From the NCBI GenBank assembly GCA_964551295.1, contig CAZKDJ010000110.1:1-13851 (forward strand): DNA of 13,851 nt, read 5' to 3'. Each line of letters opens with the position of its first letter. The stretch's first letter is position 1. The stretch is from JAFGED01 sp964551295. Lineage in GTDB: Bacteria; Chloroflexota; Anaerolineae; B4-G1. The notes below the pieces were generated by a model. That model was given only the letters and a program-made list of their open reading frames with translations. It had not been told where the DNA came from and made no database searches. The translations under genes were made by a program, and so were the position numbers. Of this stretch, positions 6,682 to 13,851 are shown piece by piece.

Positions 6682-8604
6682 ATGGCAAAAAAGGCCAAGT
6701 GGTTTCTTTTGAGCGTGGTGATCGCCGTCACGTGGATGATTCTGATAGCAGCTGTGAGTGCCCAAGCACCGGTGCTTACCGTCGAGCCTAACAGGCTGCG
6801 CGCCGACCGGGGTGGCACTGTGAGTCTTTACGTCACGGGGGCGCTGACCTTTACGCCGACGGACGTGGTGCGCCTTGTAGGGCACGGGGTCTTGCCCACC
6901 ACCTATGTGAACGGTACCGTGCTCCAAGCCGAGGTGCCTGCCGGGTTGGACGCCGGAACGTACACGTTGCACGTGCAGGATGATCAGGGGGATGTGATAG
7001 GCACGGGCAGCATCAGGCTGGTCGCCCCTCCCTCGCCGACAAAGACGCCCAAGCCCAAATCCCCACCGCCGCCCGGGCAGCCGATTCTCACCATCCGCAA
7101 TTACAGCGTGACCCCTGTACAGGTGCGACCGGGCCAGGAGTTTACTGTTACCATAGAGGTGTACAACAACGGCAGTCGCGCAGGAGAGAACACCATGGCT
7201 GTCATTCCAGGCGGCACGTTCTTGCCGGTTGGGGATAACGGTCACATGTTTGGGCAGGTTCACATCAACCATACTTTTTTTGTCGTCCAGCGCATGCGCG
7301 TTCCCTCCGGAATGTCTAGTGGTGTCCAGAATCTTGAGGTGAACCTTTCTGCCAACGACTATGAGGGGAACCATTACGAGTTTCCCCAGTCGATCGCGGT
7401 CGAGGTAGTGGGCGGGAGCGGCGGCACGGGCACGTACAGTGGCAAGCCGCAGATGTTGATCGAGGCGGTCTCGACCGATCCGCCGGTAATCGTTCCGGGC
7501 ATGCCGTTCACCATGACCCTACGTCTGACAAATCACGGCAATCGTTCGGCGGTCAATGTTCTGGCCGAGGCCGATACTGAGGTCATCATACCGGCACAGG
7601 GGGGTGGGGTTGCCGCTATCGGCACCGTTCGCATAGACGAGACTATCACAATGACCTTACCGCTGCTGCTCAAGCCCGGCAAGGAGGGGGGTCGCCAGGG
7701 CCTGGCGATCACGGTCGAGTATGAGGATTATGATGGGGGTAGCTATTCCGATCAGCAGATGGTGGGCGTGGCCATAGATTCCAGCTTGGCGAACCAGCCG
7801 CAGTTGCTCATTGATTCCTATCACACGATTCCAGATGAGGTCTCTCCAGGCGACCGGTTCACGCTGACACTGGGTCTGGCCAATGTGGGCGGAGGAGACG
7901 CGCAGCGAATCACGTTGGCGCTGGGCGGCGAGGAAGGAGACAAGTTGGGTGTGTTTGTTCCCGTCGAAGGCAGCAACGTCACCTTTGTGTCCAGTGTAGG
8001 TGCAGGCGAAACGATGACGGTCGCGTTGGCGCTTTTGATCTCTGGAGATGCGGAGACAAAGGCGCACAACTTGCCCGTCGCTTTGGCGTATGATACCGCA
8101 GCTGGTACGCGGGAGAAGGACACTCAGCAAGTAAGCTTGATGGTGCGTCGCCGGCCCGAGTTCAGGGTCGCTTTTTACCGACCGGTCGAAGGGATGGCCA
8201 TGGCCGAACAACCGTTCCAGCTTCCTATCGAGCTGATCAATGCCAGCAGTGCGCGCTTTGTCGTCTCGGAACTGGAGGCCACCGGAGACCGCCTGGAGTT
8301 TCTGGAGGAATCCAGTGTCTACGTGGGGGCGCTCGAGTCCGGGGGGTCGTGGACCCTGGACACGATGGCACTGGCGATGGAACCGGGCCCGGTCGACGTG
8401 ATCGTCAACGTGTATTACGTGGACGACCTTAATCAGACCCGGGTTTTCAGTCAGGTACTCACCGTCGATGTCATGGAGATACCGGGCATGATGGAGGATG
8501 AAGAAGGCGGGAATGGATTTCCCAACCAGCAGCCCGTTGAGCCGCCGAGTTTTTGGAGTCTGACCCTGCGTTTTGTCAAGGGATTACTGGGGTTGGGGAG
8601 CTGA
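6682..8604 (+). CDS. Secreted multi-domain CARDB/Ig-like protein of ABC operon
   Basis: A 640-residue exported protein. The ATG at 6682 is chosen because GAGGGGG (6666-6672) is 9 bases upstream and it gives a clean signal peptide: KKAK, a hydrophobic core, then AVSAQA with cleavage near residue 27-29; ATG 6664 would add six residues and overlap the ATPase stop. After an IPT-like beta domain (about 30-113) comes a Pro/Lys-rich linker (115-134), then four Ig-like CARDB-type domains starting near residues 134, 256, 373 and 492, a period of about 120. Each begins with a PQxLI-like strand and a V-x-PGxxF turn. The C-terminus ends in an amphipathic hydrophobic stretch (FWSLTLRFVKGLLGLGS). Position between ATPase and permease suggests it is the extracytoplasmic partner, replacing a MacA-like adaptor. 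Confidence 0.88.
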   Translation: MAKKAKWFLLSVVIAVTWMILIAAVSAQAPVLTVEPNRLRADRGGTVSLYVTGALTFTPTDVVRLVGHGVLPTTYVNGTVLQAEVPAGLDAGTYTLHVQDDQGDVIGTGSIRLVAPPSPTKTPKPKSPPPPGQPILTIRNYSVTPVQVRPGQEFTVTIEVYNNGSRAGENTMAVIPGGTFLPVGDNGHMFGQVHINHTFFVVQRMRVPSGMSSGVQNLEVNLSANDYEGNHYEFPQSIAVEVVGGSGGTGTYSGKPQMLIEAVSTDPPVIVPGMPFTMTLRLTNHGNRSAVNVLAEADTEVIIPAQGGGVAAIGTVRIDETITMTLPLLLKPGKEGGRQGLAITVEYEDYDGGSYSDQQMVGVAIDSSLANQPQLLIDSYHTIPDEVSPGDRFTLTLGLANVGGGDAQRITLALGGEEGDKLGVFVPVEGSNVTFVSSVGAGETMTVALALLISGDAETKAHNLPVALAYDTAAGTREKDTQQVSLMVRRRPEFRVAFYRPVEGMAMAEQPFQLPIELINASSARFVVSELEATGDRLEFLEESSVYVGALESGGSWTLDTMALAMEPGPVDVIVNVYYVDDLNQTRVFSQVLTVDVMEIPGMMEDEEGGNGFPNQQPVEPPSFWSLTLRFVKGLLGLGS

Positions 8605-8605
8605 G

Positions 8606-9949
8606 ATGACCGTTCGTGACTTGCTTGCGCTGGTGCTGAGCAACCTGCGGCGCATCAAGGCGCGTGTGGGCATGACGGCCATTGGTGTCGTCATTGGTAC
8701 GGCGGCCGTCGTCGTTTTGGTCTCGTTAGGCGCAGGATTGCAAAAGCAGGCGACGGAGAGCCTTTTCAGCATGGGCGGCTTGGACGAGCTCGTCGTGCGA
8801 GATGATTCGTACAGAGGAGGCATGATCACAGAGGTTGGGCGGGAGCAGGAGCGCCAGGCTGGCGTAAAGCTCGACGATGAAAAACTGGCCGAGATCCGGC
8901 AGATGGAGGGTGTGATCGCGGCGACGCCCTTTGTCGAGGTGATGATGCAGGGCCCGCTCAAGTTGGACCGGCAGGAGGGCTGGGGGCAGATCTATGGCGT
9001 GGACATGGACGCCTTCGTCAAGATCGTCGAGGTCGAGCAGGGGACATTGGATCTGTACCGGGGTCAGGTCGTCATTGGAGCCAGCGTTCCGGAGAACTTT
9101 ATCCCCTGGGAAGAGCGCGAGCAGAGCGAGACGCCGCCCGTGCCGCCGGACATGATGGACAAGACACTGCAGTTGGTCAAGTACGACTTTGACGAGAAGA
9201 GCATGTTTCCCGCCGAGACGACGGTGGGCCGGCTTCAGGTCGTCGGCATCCTCAAGCGGCACGGATACAGGTACGACTATGGCATCTTTATGCCCCTGAA
9301 AGAGGCCCAAAAGCTGAACCAGCAAATGGGCGATGGGGGTTCTCCCATGACACCCGGTTCTCAAGGTAGGGGGCGCTACAGCCAGATCATGATCAAGGTT
9401 GCGCATCCTAACCTAGGACCGGCCGTGGAGCAAGCGCTCAAAGATCAAGGGTTCAGTGTCGAATCCGACCGGGCCATGTTGGGGGAAATCAACCAGTTCT
9501 TTGTGGTGGTCCAGGCCATCTTGGGGGGGATCGGTGCGGTCGCATTGCTGGTAGCCGCATTTGGCATCGCTAATACAATGACCATGGCGATCTATGAGCG
9601 CACTCGTGAGATCGGGCTGATGAAGGCCATCGGAGCGACGAATCAGGATGTGATGTCCGTTTTCCTGGCTGAGGCGGGCGGCATTGGTTTTCTGGGAGGC
9701 TTGGGCGGCGTGCTATTGGCGCTGGGGCTGAACGCGGCGATCAATCTGCTCGCCCAGATGCTGCTTCCGCAGGGCGGTGGTATCTTTGGCGGTCCGCAAC
9801 AGGGAGAATCATTTTCCCTGGCCTATACGCCTCTCTGGCTGCCGGTCTTTGCCATCACCTTTGCTACGCTGATTGGGATTGGCTCGGGGATATACCCGGC
9901 CATTCGTGCTGCTGCGCTCAATCCCATCCAGGCGCTCAAGTACGAATAA
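8606..9949 (+). CDS. MacB/FtsX-type ABC transporter permease
   Basis: A 447-residue permease with the MacB topology: one N-terminal helix (about 23-45, in VGMTAIGVVIGTAAVVVLVS), a large extracytoplasmic MacB_PCD-like domain (about 50-290), and three C-terminal helices forming the FtsX domain (from about 298). The cytoplasmic coupling loop YERTREIGLMKAIGA and the ending YPAIRAAALNPIQALKYE are family hallmarks. The open frame starts at 8573, but ATG 8606 lies one base after the upstream stop and has GGGGAG five bases before it. It lacks a fused ATPase, so it pairs with the separate ATPase at 5972. Likely role: mechanotransmission-type ABC machine acting on a substrate outside the membrane; the substrate is not evident. 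Confidence 0.94.
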   Translation: MTVRDLLALVLSNLRRIKARVGMTAIGVVIGTAAVVVLVSLGAGLQKQATESLFSMGGLDELVVRDDSYRGGMITEVGREQERQAGVKLDDEKLAEIRQMEGVIAATPFVEVMMQGPLKLDRQEGWGQIYGVDMDAFVKIVEVEQGTLDLYRGQVVIGASVPENFIPWEEREQSETPPVPPDMMDKTLQLVKYDFDEKSMFPAETTVGRLQVVGILKRHGYRYDYGIFMPLKEAQKLNQQMGDGGSPMTPGSQGRGRYSQIMIKVAHPNLGPAVEQALKDQGFSVESDRAMLGEINQFFVVVQAILGGIGAVALLVAAFGIANTMTMAIYERTREIGLMKAIGATNQDVMSVFLAEAGGIGFLGGLGGVLLALGLNAAINLLAQMLLPQGGGIFGGPQQGESFSLAYTPLWLPVFAITFATLIGIGSGIYPAIRAAALNPIQALKYE

Positions 9950-9960
9950 GGTTCTTTTTG

Positions 9961-10205
9961 CTGAAACACACCCTCGTCGCACCTCCCGGTGGGGAAACCG
10001 TTGGTTTCTCCCACGCCTGTGTTGGCTACTTGTACCGTTCATTTGTCTAGATCCCAACGATTAGCTGAATGAGCGGTTTTTGCTGGTCCTGGACGATTTT
10101 CAGGTGATCTAGGCCCCCCTTCACTAAGTCCTGGAAAAACTGGTGGCCAACCTGCCCCAACCACTTCCTGTCTCATACTTGCTGGCTCGCCTAAGCGGTT
10201 TGCTC
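9961..10205 (+). pseudogene. Decayed remnant of MalT/LuxR-type STAND ATPase gene
   Basis: The gap between the convergent permease and nucleotidyltransferase-like genes holds ordered fragments of a MalT-type ATPase on the plus strand, in shifting frames. Bases 9964-9990 read KHTLVAPPG and, after a shift, 9992-10009 read GKPLVS, matching the Walker A region (TLVSAPAGFGKTTLVS in the family). Bases 10032-10061 read VPFICLDPND, matching the VAWLSLDxxDND segment. After a TAG, 10065-10109 read LNERFLLVLDDFQVI, the Walker B segment (family LVLDDYHVI). Two stops later APLH and LEKLVANLPQPL...LLARL match the following conserved helix region. Order and spacing fit a gene with internal deletion and several frame breaks. 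The end overlaps the stop of the opposite-strand gene. It cannot be functional. Confidence 0.6.
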
Positions 10206-11525
10206 TTCCAACGACTCTAGGAAATCCTTTGCTTGTGGGATGCCCAGCAGCTTGGCCTTGAAGAACTCGTTGACCAGGCTCTCCACCTTGGTCCGCGAAT
10301 CTGCGATCAACTCGCTCCAGCCGTCGCCCAGATCCATCCGTCCGGTGAGGTCGTCCCGCAGCCGAACCAGCGCCATCACGATCTCTGATTCCAACGGCCC
10401 CTCGGTAGTATCCATCACGTCGCGCATTAGCTTGTCCACCTGTTGCACCAGCGTCTCGCGGTCGATGGTCGAGTCGTCCTGACCGGCATCGTCGATGGTG
10501 TCCAGCAGCGACCACACCTGGTACAACAGCGCCGCCGGCTCGTCGAACAGCTCGCGGATCAGCGCGGCGGCTTGGTGGCGCCCGGTCAGCCGAAAGATGT
10601 TGTACATGCGCTTGGCCGCTTTGCCATAGTTGACGTGTTTGTGTGTGTACCTGTAGACCTGGTCCGTGATCGCCTGCACGTATTCGTCCAGCGACTGGGG
10701 CGAGATCTGCTGCGACAGCTTGGTGAACAGGGGCACCGACTCGGCCTCCAGGTAGACCTCCTGGAAGTAGGGGTCGATAAAGCCATCCAGCGGAGTGATC
10801 GAGCCGTCCGGCGCTTCCCACGTCACGTCGAGCATGTTGCTGGCGTTGACCACGCGCCCCTTTTCCGGTTCCGCGATGACCCAGTCCATCTTGCACCAGC
10901 CGGGATCGAGGCGCCCGTACTCCCAGGGTACCTCCCACGGTTCACCCGATGGGCGGAAAACCTGCATCGCGCCTGCTTTGACCTCGTCTGGGTCCCAGGA
11001 GACGGGGGAGCCCGTGGTGATCCGCTCGCCGTCCTTGACCACGTCGGTCTTCCAGGTACCGAACTTGACCTCGATCAACTCGTGCCCGGGGCCCTCAAAC
11101 TTGTCCAGTGCCTTGTCGCGCATCAGTTGGGCCAGCATGTGGCAGGCCTCATCCCGCGTCTTGGCCTTGATGTTGACCCGCTCAAAGTAGTCGCAGTCGC
11201 CCGGATAGCGCTGGATCATGCCCTGGGCCGCGCTGCCGGCCAGGCTGACGGCGGTCTCGATGTTGGGCAGGTCGGGTAGTTGGACGATGTCGGCGATGCG
11301 GCGGTAGCGGTCGAGGGTGGCCTTGTCGAAATCGAGCAGCGTGATCTCGTGGCCATAGATGCCGGCCTCCTCGTCCACGTCCCACTCCATCGTGCCGGAG
11401 GCCGCCATCGCCGCCAACCACTGGGCGACGTCGGTCTCGTCCACCTCGACCCCTAGGCTCTGGGCCGTTTTGATAATCTGTTCCACTTCGTCTTGAGCAT
11501 CTAGTGGGGATTTTCCCTCGGACAT
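10191..11525 (-). CDS. Nucleotidyltransferase-fold-like protein, unknown function
   Basis: A 444-residue soluble protein that I do not recognise as a named family. Its best motif is SLAGSAAQGMIQRYPGDCDYF (G97-S98 and D110-x-D112), which fits the GS...DxD active-site pattern of the nucleotidyltransferase (polymerase-beta) fold; a later GHELIEVKFGTW could supply a third acidic residue (about 149-152). Early residues include a Met-rich helical part, and the C-terminal 200 residues are helical and charged. A strong GGGAGGTGA ribosome binding site (11529-11537, minus strand) is just upstream of the ATG at 11525. Its start is 3 bases after the phosphoesterase stop, so the pair is an operon. No signal peptide or membrane segment. 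Substrate unknown; the enzyme call is inference from one motif. Confidence 0.75.
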   Translation of the reverse strand: MSEGKSPLDAQDEVEQIIKTAQSLGVEVDETDVAQWLAAMAASGTMEWDVDEEAGIYGHEITLLDFDKATLDRYRRIADIVQLPDLPNIETAVSLAGSAAQGMIQRYPGDCDYFERVNIKAKTRDEACHMLAQLMRDKALDKFEGPGHELIEVKFGTWKTDVVKDGERITTGSPVSWDPDEVKAGAMQVFRPSGEPWEVPWEYGRLDPGWCKMDWVIAEPEKGRVVNASNMLDVTWEAPDGSITPLDGFIDPYFQEVYLEAESVPLFTKLSQQISPQSLDEYVQAITDQVYRYTHKHVNYGKAAKRMYNIFRLTGRHQAAALIRELFDEPAALLYQVWSLLDTIDDAGQDDSTIDRETLVQQVDKLMRDVMDTTEGPLESEIVMALVRLRDDLTGRMDLGDGWSELIADSRTKVESLVNEFFKAKLLGIPQAKDFLESLEEQTA

Positions 11526-11528
11526 ATT

Positions 11529-12113
11529 TCACCTCCCTGGCAATGGTATGATCTCTACTTTTGGTTTCCCTTTTCCGATACTGATTCGTGCTACTGATGG
11601 GTGTTCCCTGTTCCCCGATTTAAGCACCGCGCCGGGGTTGACCAGCAGGATATCTCCTATCCACTCGACGTGCGCCCGGTGGGAGTGGCCAAAGACGATG
11701 ATATCCGCCTCTGGATAGGCCCGCGCCAATCGGCGAGCGCTGCGCCGGTTGAGCGCGCCGTTATCCGTCAGGCGCAAATTCTCTGCAAACACGTGCAGAC
11801 CCTTGAAAAGAAAGCCGATCGGTCCAGGCCGGTGGCCGTGGACGAGCACGACGCGCCTGTTGGCCAGTTCCAGTTCGACTACTTTGGGCAGTGATGCGCC
11901 GCCATCAGAAAGGTCCAGGATGTGAAAGTTCCCGCTCACTGCATGTACCGGTGCGATTTCCCGCAATGGCTCTAGTGCCGCCGGATCATCTACGTCGCCG
12001 GCGTGCAGGATGACGTCCACGCCGGCCAGTGCGTCGAGCGCTGCTTGAGGCAGGCGCTTCAAGCGATGGGGGATGTGGGTGTCGGAGAGCAGACCCATGG
12101 TGAATGTGGACAT
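11529..12113 (-). CDS. YfcE/MJ0936-type metallophosphoesterase
   Basis: A 194-residue calcineurin-like phosphodiesterase of the small YfcE/MJ0936 group, which hydrolyses phosphodiester model substrates with two metal ions. Metal ligands visible: D11 and H13 in LLSDTHIP, D40 in LHAGDVDD, N62 in SGNFH, H92 in VHGH, and H143/H145 in FGHSHRA, followed by NPGAVLKSG, a family ending. The Asn motif is GNFH rather than the common GNCD. Possible starts are GTG 12119, ATG 12113 and ATG 12098, none with a good ribosome binding site; 12113 is my choice because it keeps STFTMG before the first metal motif. It is the first gene of the minus-strand pair and its stop region contains the ribosome binding site of the next gene. 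Confidence 0.92.
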   Translation of the reverse strand: MSTFTMGLLSDTHIPHRLKRLPQAALDALAGVDVILHAGDVDDPAALEPLREIAPVHAVSGNFHILDLSDGGASLPKVVELELANRRVVLVHGHRPGPIGFLFKGLHVFAENLRLTDNGALNRRSARRLARAYPEADIIVFGHSHRAHVEWIGDILLVNPGAVLKSGNREHPSVARISIGKGKPKVEIIPLPGR

Positions 12114-12124
12114 CACCACAGAGT

Positions 12125-12272
12125 CTCAGTAGATCCAAATTCTTGGTGTGCACATGTGCGTGTTGATGAAAATCACCTGCGAAACCGTCATTCTGAGCGT
12201 AGCGAAGAATCTCCGCCCTGCATTGGGAGACTCCTCGCTCCGCTCGGAGTGACGAAAATTGGATCTACTGAG
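12125..12272 (+). repeat. Nested inverted repeat, MITE-like intergenic element
   Basis: Outer arms are an exact 14-base inverted pair: CTCAGTAGATCCAA at 12125-12138 and TTGGATCTACTGAG at 12259-12272, with most bases just outside also paired. Inside sits a second, longer inverted repeat (12187-12253). The element fills most of the divergent intergenic region between the phosphoesterase and galT and has no coding capacity. It looks like a small non-autonomous mobile element or a large cruciform-forming sequence. Confidence 0.6.
12187..12253 (+). repeat. Inner palindromic repeat (27-base arms)
   Basis: The arms at 12187-12213 (GTCATTCTGAGCGTAGCGAA...) and 12227-12253 pair over 27 bases with five mismatches, around a 13-base loop. 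The consensus (GTCAxTCxGAGCGxAGCGA) is a repeat I have seen in many environmental bacterial genomes, where its translation gives HSERSEE in false ORFs. It can form a strong hairpin in either transcript. Confidence 0.75.
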
Positions 12273-12335
12273 TCTAGCACAGTTGGCGGACGTGGCAAGT
12301 GTGCAGGTATGCAAGTGGCAGATCTGCTGTTCGTT

Positions 12336-12344
12336 TGGTATAAT
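12336..12344 (+). promoter_or_regulatory. Extended -10 promoter for galT
   Basis: TGG-TATAAT is a perfect -10 box (12339-12344) with the TGN extension at 12336-12338. A weak -35 candidate, TGGCAG, is at 12316-12321 with 17-base spacing. Transcription would start near 12351, giving a leader of about 45 bases to the ATG at 12395. It is the clearest promoter in the window. Confidence 0.65.
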
Positions 12345-12380
12345 GGGGAAACTGGTGTATGATGAAACGAAGCAGATATA

Positions 12381-12385
12381 AGGAG
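12381..12385 (+). promoter_or_regulatory. Ribosome binding site deciding the galT start
   Basis: AGGAG lies 9 bases before ATG 12395. The upstream in-frame ATGs at 12359 and 12362 lie only about 10 bases from the predicted transcription start and have no such site. Confidence 0.65.
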
Positions 12386-12394
12386 ACTGCGTCT

Positions 12395-13453
12395 ATGCAA
12401 TTCGACCCCATCGAGCACCCTCATCGTCGTTACAATCCTTTGACGGGCGGTTGGATCCTCGTGTCGCCCCATCGTACCAAGCGTCCCTGGAAGGGGCAGG
12501 TGGAAAAGCCGCCGCCGGAGGTCCGTCCACAGTACGATCCCACGTGCTACCTCTGCCCGGGCAACGTGCGGGCCGGCGGCGAGCGCAACCCGCAGTACGA
12601 AAGCACCTACGTCTTTACCAACGACTTTGCCGCGTTGCTGCCCGATACGCCTGATACGTCTGTTTCGCCTGACCCTCTCCTGCGCGCCGAGGGCCAGCAG
12701 GGCACCTGTCGCGTCATCTGCTTCTCGCCGCGCCACGACCTGACCCTGCCGGAGATGGCGGTCGAGGACATCCGCTGCGTGGTGGATGTGTGGGCCGAGC
12801 AGACGGCAGAACTGGGCCGACGGTACGCTTGGGTGCAGATATTCGAGAACAAGGGCGCGGTGATGGGTTGCTCCAACCCGCATCCCCACGGCCAGATTTG
12901 GGCCGGGAGCGCGCTGCCCAACGAGCCGGCCAAGGAGGAGCGCCAGCAGCGGGCCTATTTTGAGGAGCGTGACGGATGTACCCATCCGCGCGAGCCTTTG
13001 CTGGTGGCCTACGCCGCGTTGGAGACCGAGCGGCAGGAGCGCCTCGTCGTGGAGAACGCACACTGGATGACCGTGGTGCCCTACTGGGCGGTGTGGCCTT
13101 TTGAGCTATTGCTGCTGCCCCGGCGCCACGTGCTGCGCCTGCCCGATCTGGGTGACGTCGAGCGGGATGCGCTGGCGAGTATCCTCAAGCGGTTGCTGAC
13201 CCGCTACGACAATCTTTTCGAGACTTCCTTCCCCTACTCGATGGGCTGGCACGGCGCGCCTACCGATGACGGGGAATATCCGCATTGGCAACTCCACGCC
13301 CACTTTTACCCACCGCTGCTGCGCTCTGCCACGGTGAAAAAGTTCATGGTCGGCTACGAGATGCTGGCCGAGGCGCAGCGCGACCTGACGGCGGAGCAGG
13401 CCGCTGAGCAGCTGCGCGCGCTGCCGGAGGTACATTACAAATCGCAGGAGTGA
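12395..13453 (+). CDS. galT: Galactose-1-phosphate uridylyltransferase
   Basis: Catalyses exchange of UMP between UDP-glucose and galactose-1-phosphate in the Leloir pathway, in the cytoplasm. The protein has 352 residues, close to the roughly 348 of the E. coli enzyme. The N-terminus MQFDPIEHPHRRYNPLTGGW follows the family closely and supports ATG 12395. Zinc-binding Cys51 and Cys54 lie in CYLCPGN. The catalytic His-Pro-His is at 163-165 in NPHPHGQIW, His165 being the nucleotide-bearing residue. The C-terminal HWQLHAHFYPPLLRSATVKKF and GYEML are also conserved. The other Leloir genes (galK, galE) are not in the window. It has its own promoter, and its stop is followed after 3 bases by an unrelated restriction-enzyme gene. 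Confidence 0.97.
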   Translation: MQFDPIEHPHRRYNPLTGGWILVSPHRTKRPWKGQVEKPPPEVRPQYDPTCYLCPGNVRAGGERNPQYESTYVFTNDFAALLPDTPDTSVSPDPLLRAEGQQGTCRVICFSPRHDLTLPEMAVEDIRCVVDVWAEQTAELGRRYAWVQIFENKGAVMGCSNPHPHGQIWAGSALPNEPAKEERQQRAYFEERDGCTHPREPLLVAYAALETERQERLVVENAHWMTVVPYWAVWPFELLLLPRRHVLRLPDLGDVERDALASILKRLLTRYDNLFETSFPYSMGWHGAPTDDGEYPHWQLHAHFYPPLLRSATVKKFMVGYEMLAEAQRDLTAEQAAEQLRALPEVHYKSQE

Positions 13454-13456
13454 CTG

Positions 13457-13851
13457 ATGGGCTTCGATTACCGATTACACGTTTTTCGCTCACCTCAGTT
13501 TCGGAGCGTCGTAGCTGAGGCAGTTGAGTTTTTTGACAACACGCCTGTGCACAGATTGCCGCCACCTGATATCTTTGCTGGTACAGGGGTCTACGGGCTA
13601 TACTACGTTGGTGATCATGAGTTGTATGCCGAGGTTTCCTGTGCCAACAAGCGGGAGTGTATACAGCCGATTTATGTGGGAAAGGCTGTGCCACCTGGGT
13701 GGCGGGCGGCGCGGTCGCAGGAAACTGAAGCATCGGTTCTCTATGGGCGATTGCAGGAACATGCCAGAAGCATACGGCAAGCTTTGGACTTGGAGGTTGA
13801 TGACTTCTTTTGCCGGTTCATGATTCTTGAGGGTGCTACAAGCGATCTAGT
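13457..13851 (+). CDS. Eco29kI-family GIY-YIG restriction endonuclease (3' partial)
   Basis: The frame from ATG 13457 stays open to the right edge (131 codons), with AGGAG (13446-13450) six bases upstream, inside the galT end. The protein shows the GIY-YIG nuclease core as found in Eco29kI-type type II restriction enzymes: GVYGLYY (44-50, Tyr46), PIYVGKAVPPGWR (71-83, Tyr73), and LYGRLQEHARSI with Arg98 and His102. These fall at spacings like those of the catalytic Tyr, Tyr, Arg and His of Eco29kI (about 214 residues). A DFFCRFMIL strand then follows as in the family. The catalytic Glu and Asn helix lies beyond the window. Eco29kI cuts CCGCGG; the specificity here is not known. A partner cytosine methyltransferase is expected nearby but is not upstream, so it should be downstream. 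Confidence 0.85.
   Translation, partial: MGFDYRLHVFRSPQFRSVVAEAVEFFDNTPVHRLPPPDIFAGTGVYGLYYVGDHELYAEVSCANKRECIQPIYVGKAVPPGWRAARSQETEASVLYGRLQEHARSIRQALDLEVDDFFCRFMILEGATSDL

Noticed and set aside
9989..10014. Hairpin GTGGGGAAACC / GGTTTCTCCCAC as a terminator
   Set aside because: The stem is good but no T-run follows it on either strand, and the bases are explained by the Walker A part of the MalT-like remnant.
10039..10938. 299-residue open frame on the minus strand
   Set aside because: It lies in a different frame of the nucleotidyltransferase-like gene, is rich in Arg/Gly/Pro with no motif, and has no ribosome binding site.
10443..11279. 278-residue open frame on the plus strand
   Set aside because: Antisense to the nucleotidyltransferase-like gene, with no start signal and a shadow-like composition.
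12150..12159. Perfect 10-base palindrome GCACATGTGC upstream of the phosphoesterase as an operator
   Set aside because: Short enough to occur by chance, with no second copy or linked promoter box.
12187..12253. Possible CRISPR-like unit
   Set aside because: Only two arms in inverted orientation, no spaced direct repeats.
12188..13063. 291-residue open frame on the minus strand
   Set aside because: Antisense to galT, and its end reads through the palindromic repeat (the SLRSE-type tail).

Overview
The window looks like a chromosomal piece of a GC-rich bacterium, most likely a member of the Chloroflexota (Anaerolineae-like). That placement is inference. It rests on the mix of YIP1 proteins, CARDB-type extracellular proteins encoded with MacB-like permeases, tandem-95/vWA surface proteins and a MalT-type ATPase relic. 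No rRNA or tRNA gene and no CRISPR array was seen.

Layout. (1) Bases 2-2776: the 3' part of a large surface protein with tandem-95 repeats, a vWA domain, a beta-rich C-terminal region and a short membrane anchor with a basic tail. (2) Bases 2807-5074: a tightly packed operon-like run with stop/start overlaps. It encodes two small conserved-looking proteins of unknown function, an MbtH-like protein, a type II thioesterase, a possible frameshifted small gene, and the N-terminal half of what looks like a Pyr4-family membrane terpene cyclase. These are accessory parts of non-ribosomal peptide or meroterpenoid biosynthesis, but no NRPS or PKS is in the window. (3) Bases 5153-9949: an export or cell-envelope operon of YIP1 membrane protein, LolD/MacB-type ATPase, secreted multi-CARDB protein and MacB/FtsX-type permease. 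(4) Bases 9961-10205: a short, heavily decayed remnant of a MalT/LuxR-type STAND ATPase gene lying between convergent genes. (5) Bases 10191-12113, minus strand: a YfcE-like metallophosphoesterase followed by a nucleotidyltransferase-like protein. (6) Bases 12125-12272: an intergenic nested inverted repeat resembling a small MITE. (7) Bases 12339-13851, plus strand: an extended -10 promoter, galT, and 3 bases later the 5' part of an Eco29kI-family GIY-YIG restriction endonuclease that runs off the window.

Working together: the ATPase and permease form an ABC complex of the mechanotransmission (MacB/Lol) type, with the CARDB protein as the likely extracellular partner. MbtH and the thioesterase would serve an NRPS encoded elsewhere. 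The truncated cyclase, the frameshifted ORF and the ATPase relic all point to a region undergoing gene loss and rearrangement. The most notable signals are the NRPS-less accessory operon, the half-length terpene cyclase, the MalT-like relic, the nested repeat and the restriction endonuclease abutting galT.
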